A DNA stretch of 64,000 nucleotides from contig CAVPCU010000002.1 in assembly GCA_963702575.1 (NCBI GenBank), positions 496,001 to 560,000 of the forward strand, written 5' to 3'. This document shows positions 1 through 7,221 of this stretch, piece by piece. The notes beneath the pieces were generated by a model that was given only the letters and a program-made list of their open reading frames with translations, searched no databases and was not told where the DNA came from. The position numbers were made by a program, and so were the translations under genes. This DNA is from VRUE01 sp963702575. GTDB taxonomy: Bacteria; Actinomycetota; Thermoleophilia; Solirubrobacterales; 70-9. Numbering within the stretch: the first letter of the stretch is position 1; each line of letters opens with the position of its first letter.

Positions 1-244
1 GCTGACCGGGGCGGAGGAGTCGCAGATCGAGTACGTCAAGGACCGGCCCGGCCACGACCGCCGCTACTCGCTCTCCTCGGCGAAGCTGCGGGAGGAGCTC
101 GGCTGGGAGGCGCAGGTCCACTTCGCCGAGGGGCTGGAGCGGACGGTGCGGTGGTACCGCGAGAACGAGGAGTGGTGGGCGCCGATCCGCTCCGGCGAGT
201 ACCGCGCCTATTACGAGAAGCAGTACGGCAAGGCGCTCGGCTGA
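1..244 (+). CDS. rfbB: dTDP-glucose 4,6-dehydratase, C-terminal end (partial)
   Basis: The reading frame is open from the window edge to the TGA at 242-244 and encodes about 80 C-terminal residues. The stretch VKDRPGHDRRYS followed by a helix that reads KLREELGW matches the end of RmlB/RfbB, the SDR-family enzyme that turns dTDP-glucose into dTDP-4-keto-6-deoxyglucose in the cytoplasm, the second step of dTDP-rhamnose synthesis. The catalytic and NAD-binding parts lie outside the window. The stop overlaps the start of the next gene as TGATG, so the two are translationally coupled in one operon, and the next gene catalyses the following step, which supports the call. Confidence 0.85.
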   Translation, partial: LTGAEESQIEYVKDRPGHDRRYSLSSAKLREELGWEAQVHFAEGLERTVRWYRENEEWWAPIRSGEYRAYYEKQYGKALG

Positions 245-792
245 TGCCCCGCCGGCTGGGGACCAAGCTCGACGGCGTCGTCCTGCTCGAGCCGCAGGTC
301 CACGGCGACGAGCGCGGCTTCATGGTCGAGACCTACAGCCGCGACGCCTGGGCGGAGCTCGGCGTCGGGGTCGAGTTCGTCCAGCACAACCACTCCCGCT
401 CGGGCAAGGGAACGCTGCGCGGGATCCACTTCCAGACCGAGCCGGGCCAGGCCAAGCTGGTGCGCTGCCCCCGCGGCAGGGTCTTCGACGTCGCCGTCGA
501 CCTGCGCCGCGACTCGCCCACCTACGGGCAGTGGGAGGGCTACGAGCTCGACGACGAGCGCCACCGCCAGCTCTTCGTCCCGGCTGGCTTCGGCCACGGC
601 TTCGCCGTGCTCAGCGACGTCGCCGACGTCGCCTACCAGCTCTCCAGCCTCTACGACCCCGCCACCGAGTCCGGCATCGCCTGGGATGACCCCGACATCG
701 GCGTCGAGTGGCCGGTCGCCGAGCCGCTCTTGAGCGAGCGGGACAAGACCGCCCCCAGCCTCGCCGAGATGGCCGAGACCCTGCCGTTCTGA
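244..792 (+). CDS. rfbC: dTDP-4-dehydrorhamnose 3,5-epimerase
   Basis: The 182-residue product is the usual length for RmlC. It epimerises C3 and C5 of dTDP-4-keto-6-deoxyglucose on the route to dTDP-L-rhamnose. The sequence shows the cupin core with the catalytic-histidine segment LRGIHFQ (about residue 60), the strand RGRVFDVAVDLR, the segment FVPAGFGHGFAVLSD and the C-terminal pattern AWDDPDIGVEWP that typifies the family. The start is the ATG that overlaps the stop of the dehydratase gene (TGATG). The neighbouring glycosyltransferase, sugar transferase and polymerase genes point to rhamnose being used in a surface polysaccharide. Confidence 0.93.
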   Translation: MPRRLGTKLDGVVLLEPQVHGDERGFMVETYSRDAWAELGVGVEFVQHNHSRSGKGTLRGIHFQTEPGQAKLVRCPRGRVFDVAVDLRRDSPTYGQWEGYELDDERHRQLFVPAGFGHGFAVLSDVADVAYQLSSLYDPATESGIAWDDPDIGVEWPVAEPLLSERDKTAPSLAEMAETLPF

Positions 793-814
793 CTCGCCGG
801 CTGTCAACTCACCC

Positions 815-829
815 GTTCTGTCACAGAAC
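815..829. promoter_or_regulatory. 15-bp palindrome upstream of the tRNA-like gene
   Basis: GTTCTGT-C-ACAGAAC is a perfect 7-bp inverted repeat around one base, 22 bp after the rfbC stop. It sits at the head of an AT-rich stretch, in sharp contrast to the GC-rich surroundings. It could be a repressor or activator site for the RNA gene that starts near 910, or a short terminator stem for rfbC, but no T-run follows. I do not recognise it as the site of a named regulator. Confidence 0.35.
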
Positions 830-909
830 ATACACAGAAGTGAAAAAAGAATGTGTCAATTGAAGGTTCTCGATTTCACCATGCGATTTCACTGCTAGCG
901 TCGCCGGCA
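830..909 (+). promoter_or_regulatory. AT-rich promoter region of the tRNA-like gene
   Basis: This 80-bp stretch is unusually AT-rich for the window. A TANNNT-type -10 box (TAGCGT, 896-901) lies 8 bases before the first base of the tRNA acceptor stem at 910, the spacing expected if transcription begins at or just before the mature 5' end. A weak -35 candidate (TTTCAC) lies 16 bases further upstream. A better TTGAAG hexamer at 860-865 has no good -10 partner. The assignment is by position and composition only. Confidence 0.35.
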
Positions 910-997
910 GGAGGGCGAAGGAGCACAGGTGTGCCTAGATGGCTGACACCCATCTGTCCGTTAACCAGCGGATCCGGTTCGAGTCCGGCGCCCTCCG
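910..997 (+). tRNA. Unusual 8/4 class II tRNA (allo-tRNA type), anticodon GAC
   Basis: The 88-nt RNA folds as a cloverleaf with an 8-bp acceptor stem (910-917 with 989-996) stacked directly on a 4-bp T stem (974-977 with 985-988) and a canonical TTCGAGT loop. A normal 7/5 arrangement would need a T-C mismatch at 973-989. The D arm has a short AGGT loop like tRNA-Sec. The anticodon stem 938-942/950-954 has a 7-base loop, CTGACAC, with T33 and anticodon GAC (945-947). A long variable arm (957-960/969-972) and discriminator G997 are serine-type features. The acceptor begins GGAGGG, as does the tRNA-Ser(TGA) gene at 25963-26051. CCA is not encoded. The 12-bp 8/4 branch is the hallmark of the allo-tRNA class found in metagenomes, which are charged by SerRS. 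A valine anticodon on a serine-like body predicts missense decoding or a non-translational role. Position 8 is A instead of U, so activity is unproven. Confidence 0.75.
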
Positions 998-1011
998 CAT
1001 AGGCTCGTCGA

Positions 1012-1106
1012 AAGCGGGTCGAGTCGGGGGCGGCCGTGGTAACCTCGAGGCACGGGTGTCAGCTGTCTGCGGGGTGGTTCCCCGCTTCGCCAGACTCGAC
1101 CCGCTT
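1012..1106 (+). ncRNA. Structured RNA with a 14-bp closing stem downstream of the tRNA
   Basis: A perfect 14-bp inverted repeat, AAGCGGGTCGAGTC (1012-1025) with GACTCGACCCGCTT (1093-1106), encloses about 67 bases. Inside it is a second perfect stem, GCGGGG (1069-1074) with CCCCGC (1080-1085). The right arm of the long stem also forms the left half of a UUCG hairpin at 1098-1115, so the two structures exclude one another, as in attenuators. I could not match it to a known riboswitch class. No gene follows on the same strand, so it may be the 3' part of the tRNA transcript or a separate RNA. Confidence 0.45.
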
Positions 1107-1125
1107 CGGCGGGTCTTGTCGTTCT
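1098..1125 (+). terminator. UUCG hairpin terminator
   Basis: GACCCGC-TTCG-GCGGGTC is a perfect 7-bp stem with the very stable UUCG tetraloop (1098-1115), followed by a T-rich tail, TTGTCGTTCT. It would end transcription of the tRNA-like RNA ahead of the convergent glycosyltransferase gene. The left half can instead pair with 1012-1025. Confidence 0.55.
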
Positions 1126-1158
1126 TGGAGCCCCGCACACGACTGTGCGCATGCAGAG

Positions 1159-2043
1159 CTACTGCGGCTTGGCGTTTCCGAGCGCGGTGATCGCGAGGCT
1201 GGTCGCCAGTTTCGCGCCGATGCCTACGTAGACGGCGGCGTTGACGAGGTGGTTGTGCTCGGGGGCGTCGAAGCGGCGGTAGAAGCGGCCCATGCCGCGG
1301 TGGAAGGCGACCTCCTGGCGCAGGGCGCGGCGGGCGCCGCTGGAGCCGCCCTTGACGTGCAGGGCCGTGCCGGCCGGCTCGTAGAACACCTTCCAGCCGG
1401 CGTCCCAGAAGCGGTGGCACCAGTCGAGGTCCTCCATGTAGAGCCAGTAGCCCTCGTCGAGCAGGCCGACCTCGCGCACCGCCTCGGTGCGGCAGAGCAT
1501 GAAGGCGCCGTTGACAGCGTCGACCTCGCCTGGCTCGTCGTCGCCCAGGTGCGTCGCCCGGTACTGGCTGAGCGCCCCCCCGGCGCCGTCGTCGCGGCCG
1601 ATCCCGGTGAAGTGGGCCAGTGCGCTCAGCGGCGTCGGGAAGGAGCGCTTGCAGGCGTGGTCGAGCTCGCCGCTCGCGGTCACCAGCTTGACCCCGACCA
1701 TGCCGATGCGAGGCTCGGAGCGCAGCCGCGCCAGCGCCGCGTCGAGCGTCCCTGCGTGGACCTCGGTGTCGGGGTTGAGCAGCAGCACGGCGCCCGCCTC
1801 GACCTCGCGCAGCGCCAGGTTGTTGGCGGCGGAGAAGCCGATGTTGGCGCAGCGCACGAGCCGCACCGCCGGGAACTCGCGCTCGACCATCTCGGGGGTG
1901 GCGTCGAGGCTGCCGCTGTCGACCACGGTCACGCGCACGCCCCCGGCCGGCGGGTGCTCGGCGAGCGAGCGCAGGCAGCGGCGCAGCAGCCCCTCAGCGC
2001 CGTGGCTGACGATCGCGACCTCCAGCTCGACGGGGCCCGTCAC
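1159..2043 (-). CDS. Family 2 glycosyltransferase (rhamnosyltransferase-like)
   Basis: The 294-residue product has the GT-A fold of family 2 inverting transferases. It shows the N-terminal nucleotide-binding strand VAIVSHG, VVDSGSLD with the first acidic site, NIGFSAANNLA, the metal-binding LLLNPDTE (a DxD-like site) near residue 90, and the acceptor-side motif MEDLDWCHRFWDAGW, which is typical of rhamnosyl and galactofuranosyl transferases. It probably transfers a sugar, plausibly rhamnose given the adjacent rfbC, to a lipid-linked glycan at the cytoplasmic face. The start is GTG at 2043. It lies 7 bp from the sugar transferase gene upstream on the same strand, so the two form one operon. 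Confidence 0.88.
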   Translation of the reverse strand: MTGPVELEVAIVSHGAEGLLRRCLRSLAEHPPAGGVRVTVVDSGSLDATPEMVEREFPAVRLVRCANIGFSAANNLALREVEAGAVLLLNPDTEVHAGTLDAALARLRSEPRIGMVGVKLVTASGELDHACKRSFPTPLSALAHFTGIGRDDGAGGALSQYRATHLGDDEPGEVDAVNGAFMLCRTEAVREVGLLDEGYWLYMEDLDWCHRFWDAGWKVFYEPAGTALHVKGGSSGARRALRQEVAFHRGMGRFYRRFDAPEHNHLVNAAVYVGIGAKLATSLAITALGNAKPQ

Positions 2044-2050
2044 CGCTCCC

Positions 2051-3574
2051 TCAGTGCGAGCCCTCGCCGCGGACGATCGCGGCGGGGGTGCGGAGCAGGA
2101 TCGCCAGGTCGCCGGCGACCGAGATGTTGTCCATGTAGTCGCGCTCGATCGCCAGTCGCTCCTCGAAGGTGAGGTCGCCGCGGCCGTAGACCTGCATCGG
2201 CCCGGTCATGCCCGGCTTTACGCCCAGCCGCAGCCGCTGGCGCTCGTCGTAGAGGGCGACGACGGCCTCCTCCTCGGGCCGCGGGCCGACCAGTGACATG
2301 TCGCCGCGGACGACGTTGATGAACTGCGGCATCTCGTCGACGCTATGGCGGCGCAGGAGCTTGCCGACCCGCGTCACCCGCGGATCGTCAGCGAGCTTGA
2401 AGGCTGGCTCGTCGAGCTTCTCGAGGTCGACCAGTTCGCCCAGCTGCTCCTCGGCGCCCTGGACCATCGTGCGGAACTTCAGCACCGTGAAGGGCACGCC
2501 GTCCTTGCCCGCGCGCCGCTGGCGGAAGAGGACGGGGCGGCCGGAGTCGACCAGGATCAGCAGCGAGGCGACCGCGAGCAGCGGCGAGAGCAGGACCAGC
2601 ATCGTCGCGGCGATCGCCACGTCCATCGCCCGCTTCAGCGCGACCGTCGAGCGCGGCGGGTCGGAGAAGCGGAAGTCGAGCACCGGCAGCTCGGCCAGCC
2701 GGTTCAGCTCGATCCCGGGGCCGAGCAGGCCGTAGTGCTCGGGCAGCCAGGTGAGCGACAGGCCCGCCGCCTTGCATTCCTCGATCAGCCGCTCGGCCGC
2801 CGGCTCGCTCATCTCCTGCTCGGTGACGATCACCCGCTCGACCTGGGCCTCCCGTGCCACCCTGCCGAGCTCGGCGATCGAGCCCAGCCGCGGCAGCCCC
2901 TCGAAGCCGGGCGCCGCTTCGCTCTCGCTCAGCGGCGCCAGGTAGCCGGCTAGGTGCAGGCGGGTCTCCGGATGGGTCGCCACCCGGCGGGCGACGATCG
3001 CGACCGCGGACGGCGGTCCGACGACGAGGCCGACCGCGGCGCCCGCCAGGCGGTGCCAGAGGAAGCGCAGCACCACGCGCGAGCAGAAGCTGCCGATCAG
3101 GGCGCCGACGCCGACCGCGATCGCGCTGGACGCGGCCAGCGGGCCGACCGGGCTGAGGGCCAGCAGGCCATCGAGTGCCAGCGTGCCCAGCGCCGCAGCC
3201 GAGACGAGGCCGGAGAGCTCGTCGAGGGTGCTGTGGCGGATTCGGCGGTGGTCGTTGTCGTAGAGGCCGTGCAGCTTCAGCACGAGGACCCAGACGGGGC
3301 TGAACATGACCGCCCAGAAGAGGGTGCCGATGTCGGTTGCCGGGCTCGCCGCGGTGACGACGCAGAGCGTCGCCACCAGCGTCAGCCAGTCTCCGGTCGC
3401 GAGCGAGCGGCGCATCAGCGAGCCGCGTCGCCGCGCCCCTTCGGCGCCGCTCAGGCCGAGCCGGTTGGCCGCTTCGGTGCGGCCCGGCGGCGACGGCTCC
3501 GGCGCCCGGAGCGGCGCCTGGGCCGGCTCCCTGTGGGCGGCGGTCTTCTGCGCGTCTCGGCTCATCTCGCTCAC
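2051..3574 (-). CDS. Polyprenyl-phosphate sugar-1-phosphate transferase (WbaP/CpsE type)
   Basis: The 507-residue protein has several hydrophobic segments in its N-terminal half, a Rossmann-like middle domain, and a C-terminal bacterial sugar transferase domain (about residues 310-507). The last starts with a reentrant membrane helix and carries the conserved FRQRRAGKDGVPFTVLKFRTM core (in pieces), PQFINVVRGDMSLVGPRPE and KPGMTGPMQVYGRG. Such enzymes load the first sugar phosphate onto undecaprenyl phosphate to start exopolysaccharide or O-unit synthesis. It lies 1 bp from the polymerase-like gene upstream and 7 bp from the GT2 gene, forming one glycan operon on the minus strand. Confidence 0.9.
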   Translation of the reverse strand: MSEMSRDAQKTAAHREPAQAPLRAPEPSPPGRTEAANRLGLSGAEGARRRGSLMRRSLATGDWLTLVATLCVVTAASPATDIGTLFWAVMFSPVWVLVLKLHGLYDNDHRRIRHSTLDELSGLVSAAALGTLALDGLLALSPVGPLAASSAIAVGVGALIGSFCSRVVLRFLWHRLAGAAVGLVVGPPSAVAIVARRVATHPETRLHLAGYLAPLSESEAAPGFEGLPRLGSIAELGRVAREAQVERVIVTEQEMSEPAAERLIEECKAAGLSLTWLPEHYGLLGPGIELNRLAELPVLDFRFSDPPRSTVALKRAMDVAIAATMLVLLSPLLAVASLLILVDSGRPVLFRQRRAGKDGVPFTVLKFRTMVQGAEEQLGELVDLEKLDEPAFKLADDPRVTRVGKLLRRHSVDEMPQFINVVRGDMSLVGPRPEEEAVVALYDERQRLRLGVKPGMTGPMQVYGRGDLTFEERLAIERDYMDNISVAGDLAILLRTPAAIVRGEGSH

Positions 3575-3575
3575 C

Positions 3576-5588
3576 TCACCCGCATTCCCAACCCGCCCGC
3601 AGGCACTGGAGTCGCGGATTCAGTTCCCTCGCCTTGGCCAGGTCGGCCTGCGCCGCTCCTTCTTCGCCGGCCTCGTGCTCGACCCTCGAACGCAGGTAGT
3701 AGAGCTCCCAGTTGCGGTCCTCGCGCGAGATCGCCTGGGTGAGCCGTTCGCGAGCGGTGGGGTAGTCGCGCTGCAGCTCCGCCAGCAGGCCCAGCTGCAC
3801 ATATGGCGAGGCGGCGAAGGGCTCGATCGAGCGCGCCGTGTCGGCGTGGTCGACGGCGGAGGAGAAGTTGCCGACGTCGGCGGCGCTGCGGCTGGATTCG
3901 ATCTCGCGTTCGACCAGCAGCGGGCCGATCAGCGCGATCGCCGCGATCCAGGCGACTGCGAGGCCGGCCACGGTGAGGCCGAAGCGGCGCTCGCCGTTGC
4001 CAGCCGGGTCGTCCGCACGGGCGCGGGCCAGCTGGGCGCAGCGCGCCGCCACCAGGATCGCGGCGGCACCGAAGAAGACGGCGCCGAATGCGGCGATTTC
4101 CCAGAACCAGTCGATCCCGGCGCCGATCGCGAAGGCCAGCGTCGCGCCGAACAGCGCCGCGTAGCGGTCGCGCTGTGGGTGCACCGCCGCCCGCCAGGCC
4201 TGGAAGCCCGTCCACACCAGCCCTCCGACCAGGGCGATGACGATCAGCCCGCCGACGATCCCGAGCTCGGCGAAGGCCTCGAGGTAGAGCGAGTGGGCGT
4301 CGATCACCGGCTGTTCGATCCGGCGGTGCTGGTCCCAGGCGAACTGGTAGGTGCCGGCGCCGATCCCGGCGAGCGGCTTTTCCTCGAAGGCGTCGATCGC
4401 GACGCGGAAGAATTCGTTGCGGCCGGCGCCGTTGAGCTCGGAGAAGTGCTGTTCGGGCTTGAACGGGAACTGGACGTCGGGGCTGTTGAACTGGTGCCAG
4501 GCGCGGCCGCCGACGGCGATCGCCGCGCCGATCGCGAGTATCCCGAGAGTCGCGGCGATGCCCGTCAGCACGCGGCGGTTGCGCGAGAGCTCGACCGCGC
4601 GCCCGGTGACCCGGCCGCCGCGGCGCTCGGCCCAGCGCAGGGCGGCGAAGAGGGCGACGGCGAGGGCGATCCCGGCGAGCAGGATCAGCAGGACGGTGAC
4701 GCCCTGGTGGACGGACGTCTGCGTGTCGATGTTGTCGGCGAGGCTGCGCCTCGCCTGCAGCGCCAGCACCGCCGGCAGCGCGCCGACCACGCCGATGCCC
4801 AGCGTCGCCAGCATCCAGAGGCGGTCGCGCGAGAGCGCGATCGCGCAGCCGGCCGCGATCACCAGCGCCAGCAGCCCGCCGCGCGAGTAGGTGACGTAGA
4901 GGGCGAGCAGCACCGCCGGCATGACCGCCACCGAGAGCCAGCGCAGACCGTTCCAGGCCGCCCGCCGGCTGGTCCAGAGCAGCAGCGCGACGCCGATCCC
5001 GAACATCGCCCCGTTGGCGTTCCAGTAGCCGAGCGGGTAGCGCAGCCGCGGGCCGCTGCCGAGCGACTCGGCGACGTGGAGGACGTGGGGGAGGAGGCGG
5101 CTGGCGAGCCCGAGCAGGGCGACGAACGCGATAGAAATTGCCAGCCCTTCGGCGAAACGTTGCCTCCGTTCGTCGGTTTGCACGATCAGGAATGCGGCAA
5201 GGAAGAAGCCGAGGTAGACGAGGTTGCGGTCGGCCTCGATCACGCTCAGCTCGACGGACCCCGACCAGAAGGACGAGAGTGCGGACCACAGCGCCAGACC
5301 CCCGATCGTGCCCACCGCCCAGTAGAAGGGCCGCCCGAGCGTGGCCCGCCCGCCGGCGCCGAGGACCAGCAGGACGACCACCACCAGCCAGACCGCGAGG
5401 CCGGCGACGTGGCGTGCCGTCACTTCGAAGCCCCCGCCGCCGAGCGCCAATCCGACGATCAGCGCGACCGGCGCGAGTAGCGCCGCCCATTGCTCTAACC
5501 TTGCGGCCGATGATCGGGATGCGCCGCCTCTCGGCCCGCCTTCGGGGCCGCCATATGCTCGTTGCGTCAGTGCTGGCTCTGCTCTCAC
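3576..5588 (-). CDS. O-antigen ligase / Wzy-type polymerase with C-terminal TPR
   Basis: The product of up to 670 residues has about ten or more membrane segments. The O-antigen ligase (Wzy_C) region includes NEFFRVAIDAFEEKPLAGIGAGTYQ and the segment DAHSLYLEAFAELGIVGG, with the conserved histidine of the periplasmic loop. The last 100 residues form TPR-like helices (LLAELQRDYPTARERL). It would polymerise or ligate lipid-linked glycan units on the outer face of the membrane. The only ATG start (5588) overlaps the divergent gene at 5510 by 79 bp, so the true start may be an alternative codon nearer 5500. I saw no good candidate there before the first membrane helix. Confidence 0.85.
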   Translation of the reverse strand: MRAEPALTQRAYGGPEGGPRGGASRSSAARLEQWAALLAPVALIVGLALGGGGFEVTARHVAGLAVWLVVVVLLVLGAGGRATLGRPFYWAVGTIGGLALWSALSSFWSGSVELSVIEADRNLVYLGFFLAAFLIVQTDERRQRFAEGLAISIAFVALLGLASRLLPHVLHVAESLGSGPRLRYPLGYWNANGAMFGIGVALLLWTSRRAAWNGLRWLSVAVMPAVLLALYVTYSRGGLLALVIAAGCAIALSRDRLWMLATLGIGVVGALPAVLALQARRSLADNIDTQTSVHQGVTVLLILLAGIALAVALFAALRWAERRGGRVTGRAVELSRNRRVLTGIAATLGILAIGAAIAVGGRAWHQFNSPDVQFPFKPEQHFSELNGAGRNEFFRVAIDAFEEKPLAGIGAGTYQFAWDQHRRIEQPVIDAHSLYLEAFAELGIVGGLIVIALVGGLVWTGFQAWRAAVHPQRDRYAALFGATLAFAIGAGIDWFWEIAAFGAVFFGAAAILVAARCAQLARARADDPAGNGERRFGLTVAGLAVAWIAAIALIGPLLVEREIESSRSAADVGNFSSAVDHADTARSIEPFAASPYVQLGLLAELQRDYPTARERLTQAISREDRNWELYYLRSRVEHEAGEEGAAQADLAKARELNPRLQCLRAGWECG

Positions 5589-6064
5589 TGGCTTGTCTTC
5601 CGGTTCTCGCTCAGGCCGACTCGAGTGAAGTCCAGTACAACCCTGCCGTGCCTACCGCCACGCACGGAAGCGGCGGCTCGCCGAGCGGCGGTTCGGCCGC
5701 GCACAAGTCCAATGCGGGCGGCGGCAACACCACGTCTGGGGGTTCTGGGAATTCGGGTTCATCCAATCCGGGTCCTTCGCAGGGAGGCGAATCTAAGGCG
5801 ACGCCCGGCGGCGGCGCCAAGAACGGCAACAGCGGCACGCCGCAGGGTAGCCCAGACAAGGGGCAGGGCCACAAGCAGCAGGCGAGTGCAAAGCAGCCCC
5901 CCCCCAAGCAGGTCGCGAGCAAGGAAAGCGAAGGCGGCGGTTCCTCGCCGTTGGTTCCGATCCTGATCGCGATCGCGGTCCTCGCCGCGATCTCGGTCGG
6001 CGTCGTGGTGATGCGCCGCCGTCGGGCCGGCTCGGCCGGGCAGATGTCGCCCGAGGCCAGCTAG
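5510..6064 (+). CDS. Secreted, membrane-anchored Gly/Ser-rich protein
   Basis: The 184-residue product begins with a signal-like helix (MLVASVLALLSLACLPVLAQA) preceded by arginines. A low-complexity linker follows (about residues 45-140) rich in Gly, Ser, Asn, Pro and Lys with no cysteine. It ends with a single membrane helix (LVPILIAIAVLAAISVGVVVM) and an RRRR stop-transfer signal. The topology is an extracellular disordered stalk with a cytoplasmic tail. No domain is recognisable. It lies 25 bp ahead of a secreted glycoside hydrolase and may be co-transcribed with it. An in-frame ATG at 5519 is an alternative start. Confidence 0.7.
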   Translation: MIGMRRLSARLRGRHMLVASVLALLSLACLPVLAQADSSEVQYNPAVPTATHGSGGSPSGGSAAHKSNAGGGNTTSGGSGNSGSSNPGPSQGGESKATPGGGAKNGNSGTPQGSPDKGQGHKQQASAKQPPPKQVASKESEGGGSSPLVPILIAIAVLAAISVGVVVMRRRRAGSAGQMSPEAS

Positions 6065-6089
6065 CCCGTACCGACAAGGAGGGATGTCG

Positions 6090-7199
6090 ATGAACTTGAA
6101 GCTCCGTGCCCTGATATCTGCGCTTGCGCTCGCCGTCCTCGGCTCGGCCGCCTTCGCCTCCACCGCGGCGGCTCTGCCAACCGGCTTCTGGGGCGTGGTG
6201 CCGCAGGCTACGCCGACGCCCGAACAGTTCCAGCGGCTGAAGCGCGGCGGGGTCGAAAGCATCCGCATCCCGATCGCCTGGAACGCCGTGCAGCCGGTCC
6301 GGGGAGCCGCACCCATCTGGTCCGGCGTCGACGCCGAGGTGAGGGGCGCTTCGGCCGCCGGGCTCAACGTCCTCCCCTTCCTCAACGGCGCGCCCAGCTG
6401 GGCGGTGCCGGTCGACCCCCGCTACAAGAGCCCGAAGACGCTCCCGGTCACCACCGCGAGCCAGGTCGCAGGCTGGAAGAGCTTCGTCACCCAGGCCGTC
6501 CAGCGCTACGGGCCTACCGGGACCTTCTGGGCGGAAAACCCGACCGTTCCGCCGCACCCGATCCGGACCTGGCAGATCTGGAACGAGGAGAACTTCGAGT
6601 ACTTCGTCGCCAGGCCGAACCCGGCCCAGTACGGCAAGCTGGTGAAGCTCTCCTCGAGCGCGATCAGGGCTGTCGACCCCGGCGCGAAGGTCATCCTCGG
6701 CGGCATGTTCGCGCAGCCGCGCGAGGCCCAGTTCAAGCGCCGCCCGCCGCTCGCCTACTTCGCCACCGACTTCCTCGATCAGATGTATGCCGACACGCCC
6801 GGGGTCAAGTCGGCCTTTCAGGGAGTGGCGCTGCACCCCTACACGAGCACCTACGCCCGCCTCACCCCCGACATCGAAGAATTCCGCGCCGTGCTGACGG
6901 CCAACCACGATGCCGCCAAGGGCCTCTGGATCACCGAGCTCGGCTGGAGCTCGCAGCACCCGACGGCCGGCAACTCGTTCGCCAAAGGGCCTGGCGGCCA
7001 GGCCCAGCAGCTGAAGGGCGCCTTCAACCTGCTGCGCGCCAAGCAGAGCAAGTGGCATCTCGGCGGCGTCTACTGGTTCTCGGTCGACGACGAGAAGGGC
7101 GTCTGCAACTTCTGCGACGGCTCGGGCCTCTTCGGCCAGGGCTTTGTGCCGAAGCCGGCCTGGTACGCCTACACGCACTTCACCGGCGGCAAGCCCTAG
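6090..7199 (+). CDS. Secreted TIM-barrel glycoside hydrolase
   Basis: The 369-residue product has a signal peptide ending in STAAA. The (beta/alpha)8 clan GH-A pattern follows: SIRIPIAWNAVQP early, IWNEENFEYF (acid/base Glu) in the middle, GVALHPYTS, and WITELGWSSQ (nucleophile Glu) near residue 275. This resembles GH5/GH39-like secreted enzymes, but the substrate cannot be told from sequence. The start is ATG 6090: AAGGAGGG at 6076-6083 is well spaced for it, whereas ATG 6084 directly abuts that site. The glycan operon upstream suggests a role in trimming or releasing the surface polymer. Confidence 0.82.
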   Translation: MNLKLRALISALALAVLGSAAFASTAAALPTGFWGVVPQATPTPEQFQRLKRGGVESIRIPIAWNAVQPVRGAAPIWSGVDAEVRGASAAGLNVLPFLNGAPSWAVPVDPRYKSPKTLPVTTASQVAGWKSFVTQAVQRYGPTGTFWAENPTVPPHPIRTWQIWNEENFEYFVARPNPAQYGKLVKLSSSAIRAVDPGAKVILGGMFAQPREAQFKRRPPLAYFATDFLDQMYADTPGVKSAFQGVALHPYTSTYARLTPDIEEFRAVLTANHDAAKGLWITELGWSSQHPTAGNSFAKGPGGQAQQLKGAFNLLRAKQSKWHLGGVYWFSVDDEKGVCNFCDGSGLFGQGFVPKPAWYAYTHFTGGKP

Positions 7200-7221
7200 C
7201 CCGACGCGTAAGATCGGTGGG

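Noticed and set aside
910..997. Selenocysteine tRNA (selC)
   Set aside because: The 8-bp acceptor, long variable arm and short D loop fit, but the anticodon is GAC, not TCA, the T stem is 4 bp instead of 5, and no selA, selB or selD gene is in the window.
910..997. Ordinary tRNA-Val(GAC)
   Set aside because: Bacterial tRNA-Val is class I with a short variable loop and 7/5 branch; here a 5-bp T stem would need a T-C mismatch and an 18-base variable arm is present.
1012..1115. Known riboswitch upstream of the glycosyltransferase
   Set aside because: The glycosyltransferase is on the opposite strand and ends toward this region, so the structure cannot lie in its leader. No known aptamer core was recognised.
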